Source: Chryseobacterium phosphatilyticum (GTDB taxonomy: Bacteria; Bacteroidota; Bacteroidia; Flavobacteriales; Weeksellaceae). Taken from it: a stretch of DNA of 64,000 nt. The stretch is from NCBI RefSeq assembly GCF_002899825.2, contig NZ_PPED02000002.1:689631-753630 (forward strand), read 5' to 3'. A program made the position numbers and the translations under genes. The notes below the pieces were generated by a model. That model had not been told where the DNA came from. It saw nothing but the letters and a program-made list of their open reading frames with translations, and searched no databases. Positions 16,274 to 24,626 of the stretch are shown here, one piece after another (within the stretch, counting starts at the first letter, position 1; the number at the start of each line of letters is the position of its first letter).

Positions 16274-16963
16274 ATGTTAGTAATTCAGGATTTACATAAA
16301 TCATACGATACAGGAAAAAGCAAACTTCATGTCCTTAAAGGGATTAATCTGAGCATTTCGGAAGGAGAGTTTGTTTCTATTATGGGAAGTTCAGGTTCGG
16401 GAAAATCTACTCTTCTTAATATTATTGGTATTCTTGATGAAAAAGATTCAGGGACCTATGAATTGGATGGAGTCCCGATAGAGCATTTGTCTGAAGTAAA
16501 AGCCGCAGAATACAGAAGTAGATTTCTGGGATTTATTTTTCAATCCTTTAATCTTATCAATTATAAAACTGCTTTGGAAAATGTTGCACTCCCTCTATAT
16601 TATCAAAACGTACCAAGAAAAGAGCGGAATAAAAAAGCATTAGAATATCTGGAAAAGGTTGGTCTTGCGCAATGGGCAAATCACCTTCCCAGTGAGCTTT
16701 CAGGAGGGCAAAAGCAAAGAGTAGCAATTGCCAGAGCTTTGATTACGAATCCTAAAGTCGTACTGGCGGATGAACCAACCGGAGCATTGGATTCTAAAAC
16801 CACTCATGATATTATGAAACTACTTCAGGATATTAATAATGAGGGAAAAACAATTATCGTGGTAACTCACGAGCCTGATGTAGCGGCGCAAACCAAAAGA
16901 AATGTAGTGCTGAAAGACGGTATCATTGAAAGTGATGAGTTTATTAAGCAGATTGTTTTATAA
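16274..16963 (+). CDS. ABC transporter ATP-binding protein (MacB/LolD type)
   Basis: A 229-residue ATPase subunit of a MacAB-type exporter. Walker A is GSSGSGKST at residues 38-46, the signature is LSGGQKQRVAIARAL, Walker B is VVLADEPTGALD, and the switch His is in VVTHEPD. The length and the tight LNIIGILDEKDSGTYELDG region fit the LolD/MacB (type VII ABC) family. It is the first gene of a rightward operon with two MacB-like permeases and an HlyD-type adaptor, so the complete pump spans inner membrane and periplasm. Confidence 0.93.
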   Translation: MLVIQDLHKSYDTGKSKLHVLKGINLSISEGEFVSIMGSSGSGKSTLLNIIGILDEKDSGTYELDGVPIEHLSEVKAAEYRSRFLGFIFQSFNLINYKTALENVALPLYYQNVPRKERNKKALEYLEKVGLAQWANHLPSELSGGQKQRVAIARALITNPKVVLADEPTGALDSKTTHDIMKLLQDINNEGKTIIVVTHEPDVAAQTKRNVVLKDGIIESDEFIKQIVL

Positions 16964-16983
16964 AGTGAATTTGAGAATTTGAA

Positions 16984-17040
16984 AATAATTTGAAAATTTA
17001 ATGATGTCTTTTTGATCTTTAAATTTTTCAATCTTTTAAT
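16984..17040. repeat. AT-rich spacer repeat, copy 1
   Basis: Has the pattern ATAATTTGAAAATTT ... TCTTTTTGATCTTTAAATTT TTCAATCTTTTAA; a related sequence occurs in the spacer at 19640-19706 of the same operon. Arms are partly self-complementary (TTGAAAATTTAA with TTAAATTTTTCAA). Confidence 0.4.
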
Positions 17041-17050
17041 ATCAACTAAA

Positions 17051-18280
17051 ATGTTTGACCTAGATCGTTGGCAGGAAATATTCAGTTCTATCCGTAGTAA
17101 TGTGCTTCGGACGGTACTATCGGGGTTTACCGTGGCTTTGGGATTGTTTATTTTTATTGTGCTTTTCGGAATTGGAAAAGGGCTTCAAAATGCATTTTCT
17201 GAAGGATTTGCGGGAGATGCCAAAAATCTGATTATTTTTTCCACAGGGAAGACCACCTTAGCTTATAAAGGCTTGCAGTCTGATCGAAATGTTACAATGA
17301 ATAACTCAGACTATGACTTTTTAATTAATGCAGACAAGGAAAAAGCAGGACCTTCAAGTCCCAGATATAGTGCCAGTTTAATGGTAAAATATGGGAAAGA
17401 GAGTGGTCTTTATCAGATCAACGGAGCCGATCCCGGGGAGCAGGTTATTGAAAACAGAAAGGTTATTGATGGCCGCTATTTAACAGCTATGGACCTGGAA
17501 AGAAAATTAAATGTTGCAGTCATTGGAAGAATGGTTCAGCGCGATTTAATCAAAAATGGAAGCCCTGTTGGGAAAGAGCTGAATATTAATGGAACGATGT
17601 ATAAGGTCATTGGAGTTTTTTCAGATGACGGAGGAGATAGAGATGAGAGACATATTACAGTTCCGATTACGACTTTGCAGCAGATGAAAAAAGGCTCAGA
17701 TACGGTGAATATAGCCTATATTACATACAATGAAAAGCTGACTCCGGATCAGGCCATCAAATATGGTGATGAATTAAAAGATAAATTAAAAGCAAGAAAA
17801 AATGTTGCTCCTGACGATGAAAATGGAGTTCGTGTCTGGAATAATGCCAAAAATATGAACGATACCTTTACGTTTATGGCAGTTCTTACAGCGATTGTAG
17901 GATTCATTGGTCTGGGAACTTTACTGGCGGGGATTATCGGAATCAGTAATATCATGGTGTATATCGTAAAAGAAAGGACTAAAGAAATAGGGGTGAGAAA
18001 GGCGATTGGTGCCAAACCAGGAGGAATTGTTGCTTTGATTGTTCAGGAAAGTGTTGTGATCACCGTTGTTTCCGGACTTGTTGGAGTAGGAATTGGTGTT
18101 TTAACATTAAATCTTATTGGAGATAGCCTTGAAGAGTTCTTTATTAAAAGCCCAAGCGTAGGTTGGGGATCCATCCTGATGGCTTTTATTGCATTGATCT
18201 TTTCAGGACTGATTGCAGGGTTTATTCCGGCATACAGAGCTTCAAAAATTAAACCGATTGAAGCATTAAGAACGGAATAA
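17051..18280 (+). CDS. ABC transporter permease (MacB/FtsX type)
   Basis: A 409-residue permease with the MacB topology: one membrane helix near the N-terminus (about residues 22-42), a large periplasmic MacB_PCD domain, and three C-terminal helices (about 280-310, 330-355, 375-395). The FtsX motif IVKERTKEIGVRKAIGAKPG and the end PAYRASKIKPIEALRTE are both present. The start MFDLDRWQEIF at 17051 is chosen because it matches the start region of the sister permease; an upstream in-frame start would add 13 residues made of spacer sequence. It pairs with the next gene, probably as a heterodimer. Confidence 0.92.
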   Translation: MFDLDRWQEIFSSIRSNVLRTVLSGFTVALGLFIFIVLFGIGKGLQNAFSEGFAGDAKNLIIFSTGKTTLAYKGLQSDRNVTMNNSDYDFLINADKEKAGPSSPRYSASLMVKYGKESGLYQINGADPGEQVIENRKVIDGRYLTAMDLERKLNVAVIGRMVQRDLIKNGSPVGKELNINGTMYKVIGVFSDDGGDRDERHITVPITTLQQMKKGSDTVNIAYITYNEKLTPDQAIKYGDELKDKLKARKNVAPDDENGVRVWNNAKNMNDTFTFMAVLTAIVGFIGLGTLLAGIIGISNIMVYIVKERTKEIGVRKAIGAKPGGIVALIVQESVVITVVSGLVGVGIGVLTLNLIGDSLEEFFIKSPSVGWGSILMAFIALIFSGLIAGFIPAYRASKIKPIEALRTE

Positions 18281-18351
18281 TAATCATTAATCCGAAAGTA
18301 AGAAAGACAGATAAACAGAATAATAGAATTGATAACTTATAATTCAGAAAG

Positions 18352-19623
18352 GTGAATATCATATTTAAAAAAGATACTTGGCAGGAGATTTATTATTCAT
18401 TGAGGAATAATAAGCTTCGAACATTTCTTACCATGATTGGGGTAGGATGGGGAATGTTTTTGTATGTAAGCCTTCTTGGAGCAGCAAAAGGAATGGAGAA
18501 TGGTTTTGATAAACTGTTTTCCGGGTTTGCTACCAATTCGATCTTCCTGTGGGCACAGAAAACGTCTATTCCGTATGAAGGGTTTCCTAAAGGTAGAGAA
18601 GTGCATTTGCAATTATCTGATATGGAAATGCTGAAAAGAAAAGTAACCGCCATAGATTATATATCTCCACAAAATGCAAGAGGCAGTTTTACAGGAACAC
18701 CCGGCGAAGCTATGTCAAGAAATGGAAAAAACGGAACATATTCTCTTACGGGAGACTACGCTGTTGGAAATAAAATTTCAGAAAAGAAACTTATTTTCGG
18801 ACGATATATCAATGACGCAGATGTTTCAGGAAATAAAAATGTAGTGGTTATTGGAGAAGAAATTTACAAGAACTTCTTTGATTCCAAGAAAAAAGAAAAC
18901 CCTATTGGAAGATCTATTAATATCAAAGGTATTTTCTTTAATGTAATAGGTGTTTTCAGAGTGAAAAAAGGAGGTGGTTTTGAAAATGATCAGACTGCAT
19001 TTATTCCATTGTCTACCTACACTAAAATGTACAATGCAGGTGAGCAGATTGATCTGTTTGCGATTGTAAGCAAACCTAATGCTAATGTGGGTTCAGTAGA
19101 ACAGGATGTAAAAGAGGTATTAAAATCTAAAAATAAAATTTCTCCTGAAGATACCAATGCTTTCGGTAGTTTCAACTTAGGAAAAGAATTTAAGAAATTA
19201 ACGGGGTTCCTTACAGGGATGCAACTGTTAACCATTATTGTGGGAACACTGACAATTCTTGCGGGGGTCATTGCCATTTCAAATATCTTATTGATTACAG
19301 TAAAAGAAAGAACAAAAGAAATAGGGATCAGAAGAGCATTGGGAGCAAAACCCTCTGAAGTAAGAAATCAGATTTTATTGGAAAGTGTAGTGATTACCCT
19401 TTCTTCAGGATTGCTGGGCTTTATGTTTGGAATTTTTGTATTGATGATTTTAAATGCAGTAACGCAAGGTCAGGATGCATTTCCTTTCTATAATCCGACA
19501 GTAAATTATGGGAATGTATTCGCTGCAATGGGAGTTATGGTTGTCCTGGGATTGGTAATCGGGATGATCCCTGCACAAAGAGCGGTGAAGATAAGACCAA
19601 TTGAAGCATTAAGAACAGAGTAA
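18352..19623 (+). CDS. ABC transporter permease (MacB/FtsX type)
   Basis: A 423-residue paralogue of the preceding permease. It has the same start region (KKDTWQEIYYSLRNNKLRTFLTMIG), a periplasmic MacB_PCD domain, three C-terminal helices and the motifs VKERTKEIGIRRALGAKPSE and PAQRAVKIRPIEALRTE. It begins with GTG at 18352 preceded by CAGAAAG. Two permeases plus a single ATPase suggest a heterodimeric exporter. Substrate unknown; such pumps export macrolides, peptides, lipoproteins or siderophores. Confidence 0.92.
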   Translation: MNIIFKKDTWQEIYYSLRNNKLRTFLTMIGVGWGMFLYVSLLGAAKGMENGFDKLFSGFATNSIFLWAQKTSIPYEGFPKGREVHLQLSDMEMLKRKVTAIDYISPQNARGSFTGTPGEAMSRNGKNGTYSLTGDYAVGNKISEKKLIFGRYINDADVSGNKNVVVIGEEIYKNFFDSKKKENPIGRSINIKGIFFNVIGVFRVKKGGGFENDQTAFIPLSTYTKMYNAGEQIDLFAIVSKPNANVGSVEQDVKEVLKSKNKISPEDTNAFGSFNLGKEFKKLTGFLTGMQLLTIIVGTLTILAGVIAISNILLITVKERTKEIGIRRALGAKPSEVRNQILLESVVITLSSGLLGFMFGIFVLMILNAVTQGQDAFPFYNPTVNYGNVFAAMGVMVVLGLVIGMIPAQRAVKIRPIEALRTE

Positions 19624-19639
19624 CTAATTTAAAAAAGAA

Positions 19640-19706
19640 ATAATTTGAAAGTTTGAAAACAGAGATCATCCAATCTTTTTAATTTTTTAAATCTTTCCAT
19701 CTTAAA
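19640..19706. repeat. AT-rich spacer repeat, copy 2
   Basis: Resembles the spacer at 16984-17040: ATAATTTGAAAGTTTGAAAA, then ATCTTTTTAATTTTTTAAAT, then CTTTCCATCTTAAA. Found between the second permease and the adaptor gene. Confidence 0.4.
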
Positions 19707-19726
19707 ATAAAAAATAAACTATACAT

Positions 19727-20938
19727 ATGAAAAAGAAATTCACTTGGAAAAAAGCCGTTTATATAGTGTTAGGGCTTTTATTTGCAGTGGCATTGTTCTC
19801 AGGGATTGGCTATCTTATAAAATCAAACTCTCAGGAGGGCGAGGCTTTCCTCACGCGTAAACCTACTGTTCAGAATATGGACGATAAGGTAATGGCTACA
19901 GGAAAAATTGTTCCAAAGGAAGAAATTGAAATCAAACCCAATATTACCGGGATTATCGATAAAATTCTGGTGAAAGAAGGAGATAAAGTGGAGATAGGAC
20001 AGTTGATCGCTACCGTGAGAATTGTTCCGAGTATTTCAGAAGTGAATGCTGCACAGCAGGAAGTTCAGAATGCGCAGCTTCAGATCAATAATGCTCAATT
20101 AAATGTGGGAAATATGCAGAAGCAATATGATATGCAGGATAGGCTTTTTAAGCAAGGGGTGGTTTCTAAACAAGATTACCTTAATTCCCAGCAGCAATTG
20201 TTTTCTCAGCAGCAAACTCTTAAAAATGCACAACAACAGCTGAATACTGCTCAGAAAAGATTGCAGATTGCAAAAACCGGAGCTACTCCTGAACTTCAGG
20301 GGCAAGGGTTAGCAACAACACAGATTCGTTCCAAAGCTTCAGGAACCGTTCTTGAAGTTCCTGTAAAACTGGGAAGCCAGGTGATTGAAGCGAATAACTT
20401 CAATGCTGGTACAACGATTTGTTCAGTAGCAGACTTAAATTCTCTGATTTTTAAAGGAGAAATTGACGAAGCCCAGGCTGGAAAACTGAGCCAGGGAATG
20501 GATATGAATATTGTAATCGGTGCGTTACAGAATAAAACTTTCCCGGGAAAACTTACGATGATTGCTCCTAAGGGAAAAGATAACGCCGGAACCATCAAGT
20601 TTCCGGTTGAAGGAAACGTAGAAAATCCTAATAACGAATATATCAGAGCTGGATTCTCTGCTAATGGGGAGATTGTATTGAGTTCTCAGAAAAATGCCCT
20701 TTTACTGGATGAATCTTTAGTTCAGTATGAAAAGAAGCAAGGAAAAGATGTTCCCTTTGTAGAAGTGAAACAAAAAGACGGGAAATTTAAAAAGGTATAC
20801 TTGAAATTAGGTGCCAGCGACGGGATTAATGTTCAGGTTCTTCCAGGATCAAATATTACGAAAGATTCCGAAGTGAAAGTATGGAATCCTTCAGATAAAG
20901 ACAAGGACGAGTTAAAGGAAAAAGCAAATAAAAAATAA
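19727..20938 (+). CDS. Efflux periplasmic adaptor (MacA/HlyD family)
   Basis: A 403-residue membrane-fusion protein anchored by one N-terminal helix (about residues 10-30). A biotinyl/lipoyl-like half-motif (NITGIIDKILVKEGDKVEIGQ) is followed by a Gln/Asn-rich coiled-coil hairpin (about 105-185, with many QQ and AQ repeats). The second lipoyl half (IRSKASGTVLEVPVKLGSQV) and beta-barrel and membrane-proximal domains come after. This matches MacA, which links MacB to an outer-membrane channel. No TolC homologue is in the operon. A terminator follows. Confidence 0.92.
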   Translation: MKKKFTWKKAVYIVLGLLFAVALFSGIGYLIKSNSQEGEAFLTRKPTVQNMDDKVMATGKIVPKEEIEIKPNITGIIDKILVKEGDKVEIGQLIATVRIVPSISEVNAAQQEVQNAQLQINNAQLNVGNMQKQYDMQDRLFKQGVVSKQDYLNSQQQLFSQQQTLKNAQQQLNTAQKRLQIAKTGATPELQGQGLATTQIRSKASGTVLEVPVKLGSQVIEANNFNAGTTICSVADLNSLIFKGEIDEAQAGKLSQGMDMNIVIGALQNKTFPGKLTMIAPKGKDNAGTIKFPVEGNVENPNNEYIRAGFSANGEIVLSSQKNALLLDESLVQYEKKQGKDVPFVEVKQKDGKFKKVYLKLGASDGINVQVLPGSNITKDSEVKVWNPSDKDKDELKEKANKK

Positions 20939-20970
20939 TAAACTAAAACTATAAGTTTTTAAAACTGCAG

Positions 20971-21002
20971 AATCCCGGAGATATTTCTCCGGGATTTTTT
21001 TG
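20971..21002 (+). terminator. Terminator of the MacAB-type operon
   Basis: A perfect 11-bp stem AATCCCGGAGA / TCTCCGGGATT, loop TATT, followed by a T-run. Confidence 0.92.
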
Positions 21003-21080
21003 TTATCATGTGATTATTAATATGAAATGTAATAGAAAAATGGTCTGAAATGTCTTAATTTTAATCTTAAACTATAAGTC

Positions 21081-22610
21081 ATGAAGAAAAGCTATTGGGT
21101 TCTTTTTCTTTTTATCATTCTCAAGTTTGTCCTTCAGTATTCTTTGATTGCTCCTGAGTATGAATTGCAACGTGATGAATACCTGTATATTGATCAGGGA
21201 AGTCATCTCGCCTGGGGATATTTGTCGGTACCGCCGGTAAGCTCATGGTTGGGATGGCTCATTCAGATTTTGGGAGGTACTGTATTTTGGGTGAAATTTT
21301 TTCCAGCCTTATTTGGAGCGCTCACCATTGTTGTTGTATGGAAAATTATTGAAGAATTAAACGGGAATTTGTTTGCCAAAGTTCTTGCGTCTATGGGGCT
21401 TTTATTTTCAATACTTCTTCGATTAAATATGTTTTTCCAGCCCAATTCTCTCGAGGTATTATTGTGGACTTTATTTTTTTATTTTCTGATAAAATATGTC
21501 ATTACAGAAAAAATAAAATGGCTTTATTGGGGAGGGATCACTTTTGGAATCGGGATTTTAAATAAATATAATATTGCTTTTCTTGCTTTGGGTTTCATTC
21601 CGGCACTTTTGATAAGCCACCAAAGAAGAATATTTGCAAACCCACATTTATATTTTGCCGGACTTTTGACGCTTATTATTGCTCTTCCCAATATTCTCTG
21701 GCAATATGAACATCATTTTCCTGTTGTACACCATATGAAAGAACTTTCTGAAAGGCAGCTGGTCAATGTCAATAGATTTGATTTCCTAAGATCTCAGGCA
21801 TTGTTTTTTATCGGAGTTATTTTTGTTATCCTTGCAGGTTTATATGCTGTATTGATGGATCGTTCTTTTAAAAAGTTTAGATTCTTCTTTTGGGGATATG
21901 TTTTTACAATAGCTTTATTTATGTATTTCAGGGCGAAGGACTATTACGCTATGGGGCTTTATCCTGTTTATATTGCTTTTGGTGCAGCTTATTTGGGTGT
22001 CATTCTGGAAAATGGCTGGAAAAGATTGTTAAGACCCGTCTCCATTTTACTTCCTGTTATTTTATTTGTGCCTTTATATAGTCTTGCATTTCCAAACAAA
22101 AGCCCGGAATTTATTGCAAGTCATCAAAATTTATATAAAAAATACGGGCTACTTCGTTGGGAAGATGGCAAGGATCATCCTATTCATCAGGATTTTGCAG
22201 ATATGTTGGGTTGGAAAGAATTAGCTCAGAAAGTGGATCGAGAGTATGCTGAATTATCAAAGTCCGGAAATACTTTAGTGCTATGTGATAATTATGGACA
22301 AGCGGGAGCAATAAATTTTTATTCAAAACTTGGTATAAAAGCAGTTTCATTTAATGCAGATTATATTGATTGGTTTGATTTAACTAAGAAATATGGTAAT
22401 GTGATCAGGGTTAAAGATTTTTCTGAATCAGAAAATGAACTCAGGGAAACGAGCCGGTATTTTGAAAATAGTGTCATTGTAGGCTCCGTTACCAATCCTT
22501 TTGCAAGAGAAAATGGGGCTACTATCTTTGGATTTAAAGGAGCGAAAACAGATATCAATAAAAGAATAACAGATGAAATGAAAGAAGTTAAATCATATCT
22601 TAACAGATAA
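21081..22610 (+). CDS. Glycosyltransferase family 39 protein (GT-C, ArnT-like)
   Basis: A 509-residue polytopic membrane protein with about 10-12 hydrophobic segments in the first 350 residues and a soluble C-terminal domain. An Arg-Asp-Glu motif (LQRDEYLYIDQG) sits in the first periplasmic loop at about residues 30-42, the position of the catalytic acidic residue in GT-C enzymes such as ArnT and protein mannosyltransferases. These use polyprenyl-phosphate sugars. The acceptor is unknown. It is single, between a terminator and the beta-lactamase gene, and not part of the later polysaccharide locus. Confidence 0.8.
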   Translation: MKKSYWVLFLFIILKFVLQYSLIAPEYELQRDEYLYIDQGSHLAWGYLSVPPVSSWLGWLIQILGGTVFWVKFFPALFGALTIVVVWKIIEELNGNLFAKVLASMGLLFSILLRLNMFFQPNSLEVLLWTLFFYFLIKYVITEKIKWLYWGGITFGIGILNKYNIAFLALGFIPALLISHQRRIFANPHLYFAGLLTLIIALPNILWQYEHHFPVVHHMKELSERQLVNVNRFDFLRSQALFFIGVIFVILAGLYAVLMDRSFKKFRFFFWGYVFTIALFMYFRAKDYYAMGLYPVYIAFGAAYLGVILENGWKRLLRPVSILLPVILFVPLYSLAFPNKSPEFIASHQNLYKKYGLLRWEDGKDHPIHQDFADMLGWKELAQKVDREYAELSKSGNTLVLCDNYGQAGAINFYSKLGIKAVSFNADYIDWFDLTKKYGNVIRVKDFSESENELRETSRYFENSVIVGSVTNPFARENGATIFGFKGAKTDINKRITDEMKEVKSYLNR

Positions 22611-22677
22611 TTAACTTTTTTTGGCAGAAGGTAAACAAAAAGAATTTTTAAATTAGTTACATTGTTAAAGAATTTAT

Positions 22678-23430
22678 ATGAAGTTCCTCTCTAAAATAGT
22701 ATTGTTTTCCTTATTCTTATTTTTTTTAAACTGTAATACTAAAAAAGCATCACACCTGCCCAAGATCGTTTATAAAACAGATGAACTTTCTGTTATTCAG
22801 CTATCTGATCATGTTTATCAGCATATTTCTTATTTGAATACAGATTCTTTTGGGAGAGTACCCTGTAATGGTATGATTGTTAAACAAGATGGTGAAGTTG
22901 TGATTTTAGATACTCCTGCGAATGATAAAAGCTCGGAAGAGCTGATTCTGTGGATTAAAAATAATTTGAATTCTAATATTAATGCAGTTGTAGCAACCCA
23001 CTTTCATAATGATTGCTTAGGAGGCTTAAAAGAGTTTGATAAAAATAAAATTCCTTCCTATGGTAGCGTTAGAACCATAGATCTGGCAAAGAAAAACAAT
23101 GAAAATATTCCTCAGCATAGCTTTGATAACGATCTGACATTAAAGGTGGGGCGAACGAATGTTTTTGTCAAATATTTCGGGGAAGGGCATACTAAAGATA
23201 ATGTTGTCGCCTATTTTCCTGACGAAAGAATCCTTTTTGGAGGGTGTTTGATTAAAGAAAATGGGGCAACAAAAGGATATCTTGGAGATGCTAACATACA
23301 AGCCTGGTCCGGAACAGTGACAAAAATAAAAAAACAATATCCTGATGTCTGGATTGTAATACCGGGACATGGGGATGCTGGAGGAATGAAGTTGTTAGAT
23401 TATACAATTAATCTTTTCAAAAACAATTAA
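22678..23430 (+). CDS. Subclass B1 metallo-beta-lactamase
   Basis: A 250-residue zinc hydrolase predicted to open beta-lactam rings in the periplasm. All six B1 zinc ligands are visible: His108, His110 and His171 (Zn1 site) and Asp112, Cys190 and His231 (Zn2 site), in HFHNDCLGG, EGHTKDN, GGCLIKEN and PGHGD. The Lys after the Cys ligand (Lys193) that binds the substrate carboxylate is kept. Residue 113 is Cys where many B1 enzymes have Arg, as in CcrA/CfiA. The N-terminus is hydrophobic with FLNC at 16-19, an atypical lipobox, so it may be a lipoprotein. It does not closely resemble IND/CGB enzymes by eye. The substrate range is not known from sequence. Confidence 0.87.
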   Translation: MKFLSKIVLFSLFLFFLNCNTKKASHLPKIVYKTDELSVIQLSDHVYQHISYLNTDSFGRVPCNGMIVKQDGEVVILDTPANDKSSEELILWIKNNLNSNINAVVATHFHNDCLGGLKEFDKNKIPSYGSVRTIDLAKKNNENIPQHSFDNDLTLKVGRTNVFVKYFGEGHTKDNVVAYFPDERILFGGCLIKENGATKGYLGDANIQAWSGTVTKIKKQYPDVWIVIPGHGDAGGMKLLDYTINLFKNN

Positions 23431-23482
23431 GAATTGTAAATAAAAAACTGTTTTATCTAAAAACAATTTTTTATGCTAAAAT

Positions 23483-23527
23483 AATTAATGCAATTAAGTT
23501 GCGTTAATTATTTTTACCTTAACTTTG
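23483..23527 (+). promoter_or_regulatory. Promoter with overlapping palindromic operator
   Basis: An inverted repeat AATTAATGCAA-TTAAG-TTGCGTTAATT (23483-23509, one mismatch) whose core CAATT-A-AGTTG resembles MarR/OhrR-type operators. Its right arm supplies a TTG (23499-23501) placed 18 bp before an exact -7 box TAACTTTG (23520-23527). A bound repressor would therefore block the -33 region of the flavoprotein gene starting at 23568. Confidence 0.7.
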
Positions 23528-23567
23528 TAGTGATAAAAAGATCATTATCAACTAAGGATTAATTACT

Positions 23568-24473
23568 ATGGAAAATAAAAAATTTGATGTTATTATAGTT
23601 GGAGGAAGCTATGCAGGATTATCAGCAGGTATGGCTTTAGGAAGATCATTAAGAAATGTTCTCATTATTGATAACGGAAAGTCGTGTAACAGACAGACTC
23701 CGCACTCACACAATTTTATTACTCATGACGGGAGATCCCCCGGGGAAATTGCTGATATGGCAAGAAAACAAGTGGCAAAATATGATACGGTAGAATTCTA
23801 TGAGAGTACCATTGTAAAAACAAAGAAAATATCTGATGGTTTTGTGGTAGAAACATCAGCTCGTGAAAAATTATATGCCAAAAAACTGATTGTTGCATCG
23901 GGAGTAAAAGATATAATGCCGGATATCCCTGGTTTCGCAGAATGTTGGGGCATTTCTGTACTGCATTGTCCTTATTGCCATGGGTACGAAGTGAAAAATG
24001 AAACCACAGGAATTCTGGCTGACGGAGATCTGGCTTTTGATTTTTCAAAACTGGTTTTTAATATGACAAAAGATTTGACATTATTGACAAATGGTAAATC
24101 TGTTTTGACCCCTGAGCAAATTGAGAAATTAAATCAGAATAAGATTAATCTGAACGAAAATGAAATCGATCGTATTGAACATGAAAATGGCTATATAAGA
24201 AAAGTTTTATTTAAGAATGGAGATTCTGTTCCGTTAAAAGCTTTATATGCTAAAATTCCTTTTGAGCAAAATATCAATGTCTCGGAAGATCTGGGATGTG
24301 AAATGACAGAACAGGGCTTTATTAAAGTTGATTTTATGCAGAAAACAAATATTCCCGGAATTTTTGCCTGTGGAGATAGCGTAACCATGATGAGATCGGT
24401 TGCAAATGCTGTTGCACAAGGGAATTTTGCAGGGGCAGTTGCCAATAAAGAGCTTTCAGACGAAGCATTCTAG
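23568..24473 (+). CDS. NAD(P)/FAD-dependent oxidoreductase (thioredoxin-reductase-like)
   Basis: A 301-residue flavoprotein of the two-dinucleotide-binding-domain family. The FAD-binding motif VGGSYAGLSAGMALG is at about residues 12-26. A CPYC pair in LHCPYCHGYEV at about 139-146 is the position of the redox-active CxxC of thioredoxin reductases. The C-terminal FAD motif is GIFACGDSV. The second (NAD(P)H) domain has a weakened glycine motif (TGILADGDLAFDF), so reductant use is unclear. Such proteins often reduce bacillithiol- or glutaredoxin-like partners or act as stress-induced reductases. The palindromic operator upstream suggests control by a MarR-type sensor. Confidence 0.85.
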   Translation: MENKKFDVIIVGGSYAGLSAGMALGRSLRNVLIIDNGKSCNRQTPHSHNFITHDGRSPGEIADMARKQVAKYDTVEFYESTIVKTKKISDGFVVETSAREKLYAKKLIVASGVKDIMPDIPGFAECWGISVLHCPYCHGYEVKNETTGILADGDLAFDFSKLVFNMTKDLTLLTNGKSVLTPEQIEKLNQNKINLNENEIDRIEHENGYIRKVLFKNGDSVPLKALYAKIPFEQNINVSEDLGCEMTEQGFIKVDFMQKTNIPGIFACGDSVTMMRSVANAVAQGNFAGAVANKELSDEAF

Positions 24474-24588
24474 ATCATTATTTATAAGAGGTTATCACCT
24501 GCATTACCAATAGGTTTACTTTTCTTTTTTTCATTCTTTAGCTTTCAAAAATCATTTTTTTGATGCTGAAATCTCGATGAAAAATCCG

Positions 24589-24596
24589 TACATTTG
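24589..24596 (+). promoter_or_regulatory. Candidate -7 box (TACATTTG) for glyA
   Basis: An exact TAnnTTTG match 30 bp before the glyA ATG at 24627; supports that start over the upstream in-frame start. Confidence 0.5.
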
Positions 24597-24626
24597 GACT
24601 GGAAAATTTCAAAAACTAAAAGTAAA

